A stretch of DNA of 64,000 nucleotides from Armatimonadota bacterium (GCA_026003175.1 BPGT01000002.1:310001-374000); one strand, 5' to 3'. Shown: positions 17,971-26,936, counted from the first letter of the stretch. Program-made: numbers and translations. The notes: generated by a model from the letters alone, not told the origin.

Positions 17971-20364
17971 ATGGCTCTACGGGTTATCTGGCTTGCCTTG
18001 TTCCCGTTGTCTGTGCTCGCATCCGCCCTTGCGGGTACGGGCAGTATCGGCGTTTACGTTTACGACCTGAAAACAGGATCTGAGGTGCGCCAGTTCACCG
18101 CAAGGATCGTTGGCTCGCAAGGCACGGACATCACCCTGAACAGCGGTACCAACTATTATGTACGCTTCAACAATCTGTCCACACAAGAGACATTTACCCT
18201 GACCGTGTCGCGAGATGGCTACCATAGCCGTTCGATTCCTGCGATCATCGTGTCAAAAGGCAACACGCGCGATTTCTCGTTGGCTCTCACCCCAACCTCC
18301 GGCGCAGGTACGCCTTTTTCCATCCGAGGGCGGGTGGTGGATGCGGTCACGAACCAGCCAATACCGAACGCTACGGTAGAGGGCTATCGTGCTGCTGCGG
18401 GGCAGTCTTTCCGCCGTGTGTACGCTGTAACCGATAACCAGGGGCGATTTACTATCCCACAATGCGTTCCCGGTACCTACTGGTTTGTGGCGTATCGTGT
18501 GGGGTACAACCGCTCTCCCGACTTCGAACTGTCTGCCAGCGGCGAAGTGACCGACCTGCTGTTGCCCTGTACACCTTCCGGTGTGCCTCTTGGCAGCTGG
18601 CGGCTGGATCGCATTTATGACGCACTGGGAGGGCAGGAGCTGCGCGGTGGGGAATGTCTGCTGCGCAGTGAGGCAGGCTAGGTGCTTCGTTTCACCTTCT
18701 GGGCTGAGAGGCAGTTGGAACGCTTGCCCGCAAACCATGTCTACTCTGCCACCGTTCGCTACACGAATACCGATGTGACTTACCACCCATCTACACGCGT
18801 CGCTCTGCGGCTGGTTCAGGGCGAGGCAGTTTATGAATCCTTCTTTCTGGTGCCAGCGGGCGTGACGGTTGGTACGTTGACGGGTGTGGTGCGCAACATG
18901 CTGGATGGCTCGCCGGTTCCCAACGCCTGGGTACAGCTGCGCTACGGAGGCCGCCCGATTTATTCTATGTTTACCGACGCGCAGGGAAGGTACTCCTTCG
19001 CGAACGTACCCAGGGACTACCGGGGATTGAACCTGAACATCAGTAAGCCGGGGTGGCTTTCGTATACGTGGTCGATCCCTGCACTGAACGCGAGCAGCAC
19101 CACGATAGACCTGTTCACCTGCCCGAACTGGACTCCCGTGGGCAATCTGCGATTCTGGGTACGGGATGAGCCGGCAGGTTTCTTCGTCGATGGAGCTACC
19201 CTGCGTATCACGCTGCCAACAGGTCAGAGTACCCTACTCGACATGGGCAGCGGAAATAGCATCCTAGTTAGCGGACTCCCTGCATGGATGTATTACGACC
19301 TGACTGTGAGCGCAGCAGGCTATCGCGCCGCTACTTACCTGAGCCAGCCGGTACCGTTTAACTCGGAACGTGGGCTGGAATACCGTCTGCTCCGTGCTAG
19401 CCAGTCAGCTGGACGTCTGCTCGGTACTGTGCGCGACCTGATGACGGGCAATCCGGTACCGAATGCGAAGGTTTCCGCTTACAGGGAGGTGCGCACTAAT
19501 AGCGCGGGGCAGTATACGCTAGGCGACCTCCCCCTTGGCGTGCTGGATGTGACGGTACAAGCCTCTGGCTACCGAGCACGTGTGGTCTCTGTCGCCGTAC
19601 AGAGCGGCGATAACCCGCGCGATTTCTTTCTGGCGCCCGCGGAGTATCCCTCAGGGCGCGTATACGGCTACGTGCGCAGCGCGGTGGATAATGGCAGCGA
19701 AATACCGAACAGTACCGTGATTGCAGTGGCACCGAACGGTTTAACCCTGACTGACGACACCGGACCCAATAGTGGATGGTATGATTTTCCTGACCTGCCG
19801 CACGATATACCGTTCACGTTTACTGCCTCGTCGCCGGGGTGGACCTCCGCCAGCGTGGAAAACTACTGGCCGAGACTCAACGACTCGGCGCAAATCGACT
19901 TCTCTCTCAACCCGAGCTGGGGCATGGCTCGGAAGCAAACGCTTAAGGGAAACATCGTGCTGGAAGGCTTTGAGGGCGACCCAGCAACTGTGTGGCTAAC
20001 CGTAGAGGCTTATCAGCATGGTGCTCCAGTGTGGCGCGGCGACGTCCACCCACGCAGCGACGGCTCCTTTGAAGTGCATTGCCCAGTAGAAGGAATGGTA
20101 GACCTGCGCTTGAAAGCAGATCGTTGGATCAGCGTCTGGCTGGACGGATACGACCTGCGCAACCGACAACTGCCCACGCTTATCTTCTCCGAGCTGGGGG
20201 ATACGAATAACGACGATAGCGTAGACCTCTTCGATTTCGGTGAACTGGTACAGCGCTTCGGACAAAAGGAGGTGAACCCACCGGACCTGAACGGCGACGG
20301 CTGGGTGGACCTGTCGGATGTGTTGCTCATGATTTCCCACTTCGGTGCCATGGGACGCCAGTGA
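17971..20364 (+). pseudogene. Secreted carboxypeptidase-regulatory-like repeat protein with C-terminal dockerin, interrupted by in-frame TAG
   Basis: One continuous frame of 798 codons, broken only by TAG at 18679-18681. Residues 1-24 are a signal peptide (start ATG 17971 behind GAGGAGGG; an ATG at 17947 precedes that Shine-Dalgarno). Several repeats of about 90 residues of the carboxypeptidase-regulatory/CnaB-like type follow (pattern G-x-V-x-D-x-x-T-x-x-P-I-P-N-A). The end holds a dockerin type-I-like pair (DTNNDDSVDLFDFGELV and DLNGDGWVDLSDVLLM). The TAG falls inside a repeat. In the equivalent repeat of the neighbour at 20379 the position is Trp, and in a later repeat of the same gene it is Gln, so TGG or CAG became TAG by one transition. 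The 560 codons after the stop are undamaged, starting with a GTG that has no Shine-Dalgarno. Options: recent mutation, sequencing error, or readthrough. Confidence 0.75.
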
Positions 20365-20378
20365 AAGGAGGAGACACG

Positions 20379-22763
20379 ATGAAGACCGGATGGACGCTTT
20401 CGCTCATAGCCGTATTGTTCACCTCGTGGTGTTGGGCACAGCCTAAAGCCACACTGCGCGTGGAGGTGTACGATATCGTAACGGGTAGCAATTTGAGCCA
20501 GGCGACCGTGCGAGTGGTCAGTTCGGATAACAGTATTGACCGCACAGCGAGCACTGGCAGCGGAAACGCAGTGAGCTTTACCGGCCTGCCCATCACACTG
20601 AGCTATCGAGTGACTGTCTCGCGCGCCGAATACCGCGAGCGTAGCTTGGAAGGTATTATCCTCGAGCGTGACACAACCAATTATGTGTCGTGCTTCCTCA
20701 CCAGCACCTTGCAAACGGTAGGTTCGGTAGCGGGCACAGTGCGTGACGCACTCTCCGGACAACCGTTGGCGGGTGCCATCGTGACGGCAAATCTCTCCGG
20801 GCGCGTGGTGTGGGCGTTGACTGATAGCAATGGAGTGTATCGTGTCGACAATCTACCGCGCGCCACGTATGCGATGGGAGCAGACGCGCGTGGCTACCAC
20901 TCGCAGGGTGCTTCTGCCAGCGTGACGCCCGGTGCGATAACCACCACCGACATGGTGCTGACGCCCCTGACGGAGCCGGTGGGTACCCTGCGCGGGCGTA
21001 CTTACGATCTGCTCTCGGGAGGCAACGTCAACAACGCCACGGTCACTCTGATAAGTGATCTCGGCTGGAGCCTCACGGTGAACACAGGTGGGGGAAACAG
21101 TTACCAGTGGACGAACTTGCCGGTGCGCACCCGTTACCGCCTTGCCTCTACCGCCGAAAACTACCGAACCAGCAGCAGGGTAAACATCGTGCTCTCGACC
21201 GACGATACTACAGATGTAGACCTGTTCATGGCATCTGTGTTGACTTCAGTGGGAACGCTGACGGGGCGCATTTACGACATCCGTACGGGGAGCCCCATCC
21301 CGGGCGCGTTTGTGCGAGTGGCGACAAGTGGGCGACCCATCAGCGTGTTCACCGACAACAATGGGGTGTACGAGATAAACGACCTGCCACCCATCCAGTA
21401 TCAGCTCTATGCAAGCGCCTCCGCCTACTACGATCAGACGCTGGACAATGTATCGGTGCAGCAGGGGACGAACACCGCGAATGTGTTGTTAACCCCGCTG
21501 GATATGCCCGTAGGGGCATGGCGATTCCGGGCGCTCGACTTCGGCACCGGTGGTAATGTGAACAATGTCGTCATCCGAATCACCGCCCCGAACGGATTGT
21601 CGATGACCACATCCAGCGGTGCAGGGGGCAACACCGATGACATAGGTAACCTGCCGGTGGGTATGTTATTCCGCGTGGAGGCATTTGCTCCCAACTACCG
21701 CAGCCGTCTATACGACAATCGTACAGTACGGCGTGGCCAGCTGGACGAGCTCCAGCTATGGCTGGTATCCGAGGACATCAACGTCGGACGGTTGCAAGGG
21801 CGCGTAACCGACCTGTTTACCGGTAGCGGTATCCCCAATGCCTATGTGTTCCTCTCACAAGTTAACACAGGGCGGTGGGCGTTGGTTTACACCGACATTA
21901 ACGGCGAGTTTTCCATCAACGATCTGCTACCTACCACCTACCACATTTACATTGGAGGCGCGGGTTACTACGAAAACATCGCCTATAACATCCCGATTGC
22001 GGTAGGCGACAACCTGTTGGAGTATGCGCTCACGCCATTCAACTACCCGTCGGGACGGCTATATGGGGACGTCATCAACGCCGCCAACAATCAGGGCATC
22101 TCCAACGCGGTGGTATTGTTGGTTGCCAGCACCGGAACCGCACGCCTGACCTACACAGGCAGCGGAAGCCAGTTCAACTTTTACAATTTGGCGTACGACC
22201 TCACTTATACGGTTGTTGGGCGCGCGGCAGGCTTTCAACCGGGGCAGGTGAGCAACATCGAGGTACCTGCCTTTGGAGAGGTGTACATCCGCCTCTTACT
22301 CAACGCCGGTCAGGATGGGCTAATAGGGCGTCTGGTATTGCAGGACTTCGAGGGCGATCCGGTAGGCATTCAGGCACTGGTGCAGATTCGTGATCGCGAC
22401 ACGGGGCAGGTGATACGCGAGGAGCTGGTGACCCTGGGCGAATCGGGGGCGTTGGTCATTCCGAATGTGCCAGCGGGCACATACAAGGTATGGAACAAGG
22501 CGAGCCACTGGCTGTCAAGTCTCACCGATGGTATCACCATACCCAACCTGCTGCCGGTAGCGTTCCTGTCGGGCCCGAATGGCGATATCGACAATGATAA
22601 CGAGATCACGCTGTTCGATTTCGGGCAACTGGTAGCGGCATTTGGCAGCATCCCCGGCGACTCCAACTGGAACCCTAACGCCGACTTGGATGGCGACCTG
22701 GAGGTGACCCTATTCGACTTTGGGATACTCGTTCAGAACTTTGGGGAGATTGGGGAGGAGTAG
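20379..22763 (+). CDS. Secreted carboxypeptidase-regulatory-like repeat protein with C-terminal dockerin
   Basis: 794 residues. Signal peptide 1-20 (MKTGWTLSLIAVLF, cleavage after CWA). About seven tandem beta-sandwich repeats of around 90 residues follow, alternating two subtypes: one with G-x-x-x-G-x-V-x-D-x-x-S-G-x-P (carboxypeptidase regulatory-like), the other with YDLLSGGNVNNATV-type motifs. The last 60 residues hold two calcium-loop segments (DIDNDNEITLFDFGQLV and DLDGDLEVTLFDFGILV), a dockerin type-I-like module. ATG 20379 follows AAAGGAGG, 14 bases after the stop of the interrupted paralogue, so the two form a tandem duplicate operon. Expected to be exported and bound to a cohesin-like or surface partner; no cohesin is in the window. 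Stop is TAG. Confidence 0.85.
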   Translation: MKTGWTLSLIAVLFTSWCWAQPKATLRVEVYDIVTGSNLSQATVRVVSSDNSIDRTASTGSGNAVSFTGLPITLSYRVTVSRAEYRERSLEGIILERDTTNYVSCFLTSTLQTVGSVAGTVRDALSGQPLAGAIVTANLSGRVVWALTDSNGVYRVDNLPRATYAMGADARGYHSQGASASVTPGAITTTDMVLTPLTEPVGTLRGRTYDLLSGGNVNNATVTLISDLGWSLTVNTGGGNSYQWTNLPVRTRYRLASTAENYRTSSRVNIVLSTDDTTDVDLFMASVLTSVGTLTGRIYDIRTGSPIPGAFVRVATSGRPISVFTDNNGVYEINDLPPIQYQLYASASAYYDQTLDNVSVQQGTNTANVLLTPLDMPVGAWRFRALDFGTGGNVNNVVIRITAPNGLSMTTSSGAGGNTDDIGNLPVGMLFRVEAFAPNYRSRLYDNRTVRRGQLDELQLWLVSEDINVGRLQGRVTDLFTGSGIPNAYVFLSQVNTGRWALVYTDINGEFSINDLLPTTYHIYIGGAGYYENIAYNIPIAVGDNLLEYALTPFNYPSGRLYGDVINAANNQGISNAVVLLVASTGTARLTYTGSGSQFNFYNLAYDLTYTVVGRAAGFQPGQVSNIEVPAFGEVYIRLLLNAGQDGLIGRLVLQDFEGDPVGIQALVQIRDRDTGQVIREELVTLGESGALVIPNVPAGTYKVWNKASHWLSSLTDGITIPNLLPVAFLSGPNGDIDNDNEITLFDFGQLVAAFGSIPGDSNWNPNADLDGDLEVTLFDFGILVQNFGEIGEE

Positions 22764-22771
22764 CAGGCGGC

Positions 22772-22800
22772 TTGACGTGCGCCCAAATTTGGACTATAAT
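22772..22800 (+). promoter_or_regulatory. Strong sigma-70-type promoter of tRNA-Pro
   Basis: TTGACG (22772-22777), 17-base spacer, TATAAT (22795-22800). Transcription would start about 8 bases before the mature tRNA 5' end. Confidence 0.85.
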
Positions 22801-22814
22801 AATAGCGCGATGGT

Positions 22815-22891
22815 CGGGGTGTAGCTCAGGTTGGTAGAGCGCCTGGTTTGGGACCAGGAGGTCGCTGGTTCGAGTCCAGTCACCCCGACCA
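22815..22891 (+). tRNA. tRNA-Pro (anticodon UGG)
   Basis: 77 bases with the CCA encoded. Acceptor stem CGGGGTG/CACCCCG is perfect, followed by discriminator A and CCA. The D arm is GTAGCTCAGG-TTGGTAGAGC. The anticodon stem CCTGG/CCAGG encloses TTTGGGA with TGG at 22849-22851. The T arm is CTGG-TTCGAGT-CCAG. It is downstream of its own near-consensus promoter and convergent with fliR. Confidence 0.97.
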
Positions 22892-22945
22892 GGCTACTGT
22901 TTCATCCACTTGGGGCAGGGCGTGGCACTGGGCATGTGATGGATG

Positions 22946-23731
22946 CTACCTGGCTATCGCCCTCAAGAGATTCACCACCTCCTGCGCCGCGATAGGCAAG
23001 GTGTTCACGAACACGTTCGTCACCAGTGGCAGCACGATGGCCAGTGTTATTAAGCCCATGGCGATTTTGGCGGGCGCGCCCACGAAGAACACAGGCATCT
23101 GCGGGACCGCCCGCGACACGATGGCTAACGCCGCATCCACCACAATCAGCACCGCGGTGGCAGGAGCTGCAATGCGCAACGCCAGCAGGAATATCTGCGC
23201 GACCACATCCGCGAGCAGGGGCTGCAACCGCGCCGCATCCAGTGCAACACCCCCCACCGGTACTGCCCCAAACGATTCCGCGAGCGCGGCGAGCAACCAG
23301 TGATGTGCGTTCACCTGCAGATACACCACCATCAGCAGCAGGGTGTGGAGCTGCGCCAGTAGCGAAGCAGGAGCAGGTGCGAAGGGGTTCATCAGCTGGT
23401 AGATACCGTAGCCTACCTGCATATCCAGAAACGCCCCTGCCATCTGCACCGCACTGAAGAAGAGCGACACCAGATAGCCGATCAGCATCCCCACCAGCGT
23501 CTCGCCTAGTAGGATGCCCACGAGGGTCAACCATTCATCTGGCGGTGTGCCTACTTTGCCCAACGCGGTGGGGGCAAGCGCGAGCGCGAAGGCAGTGCTG
23601 AAACCCAGCTTGACGAGCACAGGCACGCTGGGACTGCCGAACACGGGCGCGGTGACCATTAGCCCCGCGATGCGGAACAGCACCACCAGAAACGCCCAGA
23701 AGAGTTGAGTAGACGCCCAAACAGGGTCCAT
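22946..23731 (-). CDS. fliR: Flagellar export apparatus protein FliR
   Basis: Membrane subunit of the type III export gate; with FliP and FliQ it forms the inner-membrane channel for rod, hook and filament proteins. 261 residues, the usual size, with six predicted membrane spans (for example LFWAFLVVLFRIAGLMV, then APVFG, the conserved post-helix motif) and the family loop around DMQVGYGIYQLMNP. I use ATG 23731, 4 bases after the fliQ stop; a TTG at 23749 overlapping fliQ is an alternative. Last gene of the fliP-fliQ-fliR unit. flhB and flhA, its usual followers, are absent here and the next feature is a convergent tRNA. Stop is TAG. Confidence 0.93.
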   Translation of the reverse strand: MDPVWASTQLFWAFLVVLFRIAGLMVTAPVFGSPSVPVLVKLGFSTAFALALAPTALGKVGTPPDEWLTLVGILLGETLVGMLIGYLVSLFFSAVQMAGAFLDMQVGYGIYQLMNPFAPAPASLLAQLHTLLLMVVYLQVNAHHWLLAALAESFGAVPVGGVALDAARLQPLLADVVAQIFLLALRIAAPATAVLIVVDAALAIVSRAVPQMPVFFVGAPAKIAMGLITLAIVLPLVTNVFVNTLPIAAQEVVNLLRAIAR

Positions 23732-23735
23732 CGCT

Positions 23736-23996
23736 CTACCGCGGTACAAAGGAGAAGAGCTGCACCATAAACGCTACCATCGTGGCGAGCATCCAAGGAC
23801 CGAAAATCACCAGCGCGACTACTACTGCCACAATCTTGGGCACGAAGGTCAGCGTCACCTCCTGAATCTGTGTCACCGCCTGAAACAGGCTCACCAGCAC
23901 ACCCGCCACCATGCCGAATATCAGCACCGGCAGGGCGATTTGCACCAGCACCCATAAGGCTTGTCGTCCGACTTCTAGCACCTGGGCCTCGGTCAT
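23736..23996 (-). CDS. fliQ: Flagellar export apparatus protein FliQ
   Basis: 86 residues with two membrane helices, the standard FliQ form: MTEAQVLEVGRQALWVLVQIALPVL followed by GMVAGVLVSLFQAVTQIQEVTLTFVPKI, where QAxTQIxExTLxFxPK is the family signature. Export-gate component. I chose ATG 23996, which has GAGGTG upstream and starts at the conserved N-terminus; the frame continues upstream through a dispersed repeat but without homology. Lies between fliP and fliR. Confidence 0.95.
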   Translation of the reverse strand: MTEAQVLEVGRQALWVLVQIALPVLIFGMVAGVLVSLFQAVTQIQEVTLTFVPKIVAVVVALVIFGPWMLATMVAFMVQLFSFVPR

Positions 23997-24020
23997 TTTT
24001 GTACACCTCTTTTTATTCAA

Positions 24021-24103
24021 CCTCACCCCTAACCCCTCTCCTGAGAGGAGAGGGGAAGCTCTGCTCCCCCTTCGCTCGCAAGGAAGGGGGCAGGGGGTTA
24101 GGT
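24021..24103. repeat. Dispersed palindromic CCCCTCTCC repeat, copy 1
   Basis: About 83 bases between fliP and fliQ made of two nested palindromes: CCCCTCTCC-TGAGA-GGAGAGGGG and CCCCCTTC-GCTCGCAAG-GAAGGGGG, bounded by CCTCACCCCTAAC and GGGGGTTAGGT. Similar arrays occur at 54826-54912 and, inverted, at 56784-56862. Non-coding; in the transcript it would fold strongly between the two cistrons. Confidence 0.75.
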
Positions 24104-24115
24104 CTTTACAGGTTC

Positions 24116-24874
24116 TCACTTAAACCCCGCCGCCAGCGAGCCAATCAACAGCGTCCAGCCGTTCGCCATGATGAACACCAGCAGCTTGAACGGCAGGGAG
24201 ATGACGATAGGTGGTAGCATCATCATGCCCATGCTCATCAGCGTACTGGCGACGAACAGGTCGATAATCAGGAACGGGATATAGATATAAAAACCGATGA
24301 TGAACGCTGTTTTTAACTCGCTCAGGATGAAGGCAGGGATGACGGTGGTAATAGGTACGTCGTCGGGCGTGCGAGGCGGCTGTTTGGGCTTGCTCAGGTT
24401 GATGAACAGTTGCAGGTCTTTTTCGTAGGTCTGGCGCAGCATGAAGGCGCGTAACGGTTTCTCAGCGTTGGTCAGCGCCTGCTGAAAGCTGATGTGATTG
24501 TCGAGGTATGGCTGCAGGGCGTTTCGGTGAATGTCGTTGAACACGGGAGCCATCACAAAGAAGGTGAGGAACAGGCTGATGCCGATTACCACCTGATTGG
24601 GTGGGATGGTGGGCGTGCCGATGGCAGTGCGCAGGAACGACAGCACAATGACGATGCGCGTGAAGGCGGTGGTCATGATGAGCAGGGCTGGTGCGAGCGT
24701 GAGCAGGGTCATCAGGATAAGTACCTGTAGGGTAACCGCCACATCCTTCGGGTTTTGCGCCGTGCCCACCTGCACGGAGACGCGCGGTACCGCTACCGGC
24801 GTCTGCGCCCACGCACACGCTGTCAGTACCAGAAGGAACAGGATAAGCAACCGGTTGTGTACTCTGCACCGCAT
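24116..24874 (-). CDS. fliP: Flagellar export apparatus protein FliP
   Basis: 252 residues, the typical size. A cleavable signal peptide (MRCRVHNRLLILFLLVLTACAWA) is characteristic of FliP. It is followed by LTLAPALLIMTTAFTRIVIVLSFLR, the family signature TxFxRxxIVLSxLR, and by the pair of C-terminal helices with PFLIIDLFVASTLMSMGMMMLPP. Core of the type III export channel. First gene of the fliPQR operon, 23 bases after a CCGATAAT element. It is divergent from cinA. The 2'-cistron gap to fliQ contains a dispersed repeat. Confidence 0.95.
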   Translation of the reverse strand: MRCRVHNRLLILFLLVLTACAWAQTPVAVPRVSVQVGTAQNPKDVAVTLQVLILMTLLTLAPALLIMTTAFTRIVIVLSFLRTAIGTPTIPPNQVVIGISLFLTFFVMAPVFNDIHRNALQPYLDNHISFQQALTNAEKPLRAFMLRQTYEKDLQLFINLSKPKQPPRTPDDVPITTVIPAFILSELKTAFIIGFYIYIPFLIIDLFVASTLMSMGMMMLPPIVISLPFKLLVFIMANGWTLLIGSLAAGFK

Positions 24875-24897
24875 CGCCCTGAAACCTCGCAGGCTTA

Positions 24898-24905
24898 ATT
24901 ATCGG
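24898..24905 (-). promoter_or_regulatory. Candidate sigma-28 (FliA) -10 element for fliPQR
   Basis: On the minus strand CCGATAAT ends 23 bases before the fliP ATG, the same spacing as in front of the fliD operon. The base before it is T instead of the canonical G. The -35 region (CAAG) only loosely resembles TAAA. Confidence 0.45.
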
Positions 24906-24955
24906 AAAAGTGAAGAAAACGCTTGAGGGTTGGATACCTGTGATGTGGCATCTCG

Positions 24956-24964
24956 TGCTATAAT
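24956..24964 (+). promoter_or_regulatory. Extended -10 promoter of cinA-thpR
   Basis: TGCTATAAT is an extended -10 box (TG-N-TATAAT). No good -35 lies 16-18 bases upstream, as is common for this promoter class. The cinA ATG is about 50 bases downstream. Confidence 0.5.
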
Positions 24965-25013
24965 GAGTGAGAACGTGATCCCCCAACCGAAGTTGCATGG
25001 TGAGGTGGAAAGT

Positions 25014-26249
25014 ATGATTGCTGAAATCGTCTCGGTAGGCACGGAGTTGCTGATGGGGCAGATTGTGGATACCAATGCAGCTACCATCAGCGCCGCGCTA
25101 CCTTCTATCGGATACAGAGTGCTGTATCGGCAAACGGTGGGCGATAATCTAGAGCGGCTCACCGAGGCGCTGAAGCTCGCGCTATCGCGGGCAGATGTGG
25201 TCATCACCATTGGGGGGTTGGGACCCACCATGGACGACCTCACCCGGGAGGGCATCGCTGCCGCGCTGGACGAACCGCTTATCTTAGACCACGACCTGCA
25301 ACAGGAACTACAGCAAAAGTTCCAGCAACGCCGCTACCCGATGGTGAGCAGCATCATTCGACAGGCTTATCGCCCTGCGTGCGCCCGTCCTCTGCCCAAC
25401 CCGAACGGCACCGCGCCCGGTCTTATCGCCGAGAAAGGCGATAAGGTCATCATCGCTCTGCCCGGTCCCCCGGCGGAGCTGATACCGATGTTTAACGACT
25501 ATGTGCTGCCCTACCTGCGCGAGAGGGCAGGGGGCGAGCCCGGCGTCATCCTGTCGCGTATCCTGCGCGTGTGCGGTATGGGCGAGTCGCTGGTGGAAGA
25601 CCGCATCAAGGATCTAATGCAAGGTTCCAACCCGACGGTTGCCCCTTACGCCAAAACGGGCGAGGTGCACCTGCGCATCACCGCCAGCGCGCCATCTCCC
25701 GAACAGGCTCGGGCGATGATTGCCGAAGTAGAGGCGCAAATCCGCGAACGACTGAGCAACGCGGTGTACGGCGTGGACGAGCAGAGCCTGGAGCAAGTGG
25801 TGATGGAGCTGCTGTGGGCTAAGGGTGCGACCGTCGCGATTGCCGAGTCATGCACCGGTGGGCTGATTGGGCATCGGTTGACGGAGGTGCCCGGCAGTTC
25901 GAAGGCATTGATAGGGGGAGTGGTCGCCTACAGTAACGAATTGAAGATACGGCTGTTGGGCGTCCCTGAAGAGACCTTACGACAGCATGGTGCGGTAAGC
26001 GAACCCACTGCACGCGCGATGGCGGAGGGAATCCGTCGGCTAACAGGTGCGCACTACGGCATCGGCACGACGGGCATCGCCGGACCAACGGGAGGCACAC
26101 CGGAAAAGCCAGTGGGGCTGGTGTACATCGCCATCGCCTCGGAGAAGGGTACGCGCGTGGTGGAGCATCGCTTCATCGGCAGACGCAGCGAGGTAAAGTG
26201 GCGAGCGTCGCAGGCTGCGCTGGTGATGCTGCGAGAGGAGTTGTTGTGA
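25014..26249 (+). CDS. cinA: CinA family protein (nicotinamide-nucleotide amidase / ADP-ribose pyrophosphatase-like)
   Basis: 411 residues, the full two-domain form. The N-terminal MoCF-biosynthesis/COG1058 domain (SVGTELLMGQIVDTNA at the start, TIGGLGPTMDDLTRE near residue 65, LPGPPAE) is followed by the C-terminal CinA domain (IAESCTGGLIGHRLTEVPGSS, GTTGIAGPTGG), which is the NMN deamidase unit in PncC. It recycles or repairs pyridine nucleotides; in some bacteria it is also linked to competence. ATG 25014 follows GAGGTGG; upstream codons lack homology. Its TGA shares one base with the ATG of the next gene. Confidence 0.93.
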   Translation: MIAEIVSVGTELLMGQIVDTNAATISAALPSIGYRVLYRQTVGDNLERLTEALKLALSRADVVITIGGLGPTMDDLTREGIAAALDEPLILDHDLQQELQQKFQQRRYPMVSSIIRQAYRPACARPLPNPNGTAPGLIAEKGDKVIIALPGPPAELIPMFNDYVLPYLRERAGGEPGVILSRILRVCGMGESLVEDRIKDLMQGSNPTVAPYAKTGEVHLRITASAPSPEQARAMIAEVEAQIRERLSNAVYGVDEQSLEQVVMELLWAKGATVAIAESCTGGLIGHRLTEVPGSSKALIGGVVAYSNELKIRLLGVPEETLRQHGAVSEPTARAMAEGIRRLTGAHYGIGTTGIAGPTGGTPEKPVGLVYIAIASEKGTRVVEHRFIGRRSEVKWRASQAALVMLREELL

Positions 26250-26818
26250 TGCGCCTGTTCTTTGCGATATGGCTGGACGAGCACACGCGACGGCGTGTCG
26301 CGCTGGTTCAGGAGACGATGAAGCGTGCGCTGGCGGGGCAGCGCATCTCATGGGTGAAGCAAGAGAACCTGCACCTGACCCTGCGCTTCCTAGGCGAGCA
26401 AGACGAACAGGGATTGCGTCGGGCGATAGAAGCGGCACAAACCGTTGCCTGCGAGCATCAACCTTTTCGCTTCGTGGTAAAGGGCGCAGGCGCGTTCCCC
26501 GACCCGCGTCGGGCGAGGGTGCTGTGGGTGGGAGTGGAGGAGCCGGTAGAGCCTTTGTATCATCTGGCGTACCAGTTGGAAAAATACCTGCGGCAGCACG
26601 GCTTCCCCCCGGAAGACAAACCGTTTCGCTCGCACATCACGCTGGCGCGTATCAAGGAGCCTCCCCCCGCGCAGGTGGTGCAAAGGTTGATAGAATCTCT
26701 GCCAGGCGAGCCGCTGGGCAGTGTGGAAGCACGCTCCTTTGTGCTGATGCAGAGTGTGCTGCATCCCAACGGCTCGCTGTATACCCCAGTAGAAGAGTTT
26801 CCACTTGGCGCAGGCTGA
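26249..26818 (+). CDS. thpR: RNA 2',3'-cyclic phosphodiesterase (2H family)
   Basis: 189 residues with the two HxT/S motifs that define the 2H phosphoesterase fold: HLTLRFLG at about residue 44 and HITLARIK at about residue 130. Family members hydrolyse 2',3'-cyclic phosphates at RNA ends (formerly 2'-5' RNA ligase, LigT). The start is ATG 26249, translationally coupled to cinA (TGATG); cinA-thpR is a common bacterial pairing. MRLFFAIWL is a typical N-terminus. Confidence 0.92.
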   Translation: MRLFFAIWLDEHTRRRVALVQETMKRALAGQRISWVKQENLHLTLRFLGEQDEQGLRRAIEAAQTVACEHQPFRFVVKGAGAFPDPRRARVLWVGVEEPVEPLYHLAYQLEKYLRQHGFPPEDKPFRSHITLARIKEPPPAQVVQRLIESLPGEPLGSVEARSFVLMQSVLHPNGSLYTPVEEFPLGAG

Positions 26819-26861
26819 CGCTTGCGGCTACAGGGAAGGCTTCCACCCATTTGCTCCCCGC

Positions 26862-26925
26862 GTCATTGTGAAGCACGTGGTGACGCTTCATGTCTGGCGG
26901 AGATTGCTTCGCGGCTCGCAATGAC
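26862..26925. repeat. Dispersed GTCATTG...CAATGAC palindromic element
   Basis: Arms GTCATTG (26862-26868) and CAATGAC (26919-26925) enclose GCGGAGATTGCTTCGCGGCTCG. This is the kind of element scattered in many environmental bacterial genomes; related pieces are at 54775-54815 and 56976-57046. It fills most of the gap between thpR and the OsmC gene. Confidence 0.55.
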
Positions 26926-26936
26926 ACCCGCTTGTG

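Noticed and set aside
17971-20364. TAG as a reassigned sense codon in this organism
   Set aside because: TAG ends several intact genes with correct family length (for example ilvA's upstream neighbour at 2577, the FliT-like gene, FliQ, FliR, CheX and CheC), so it is a normal stop.
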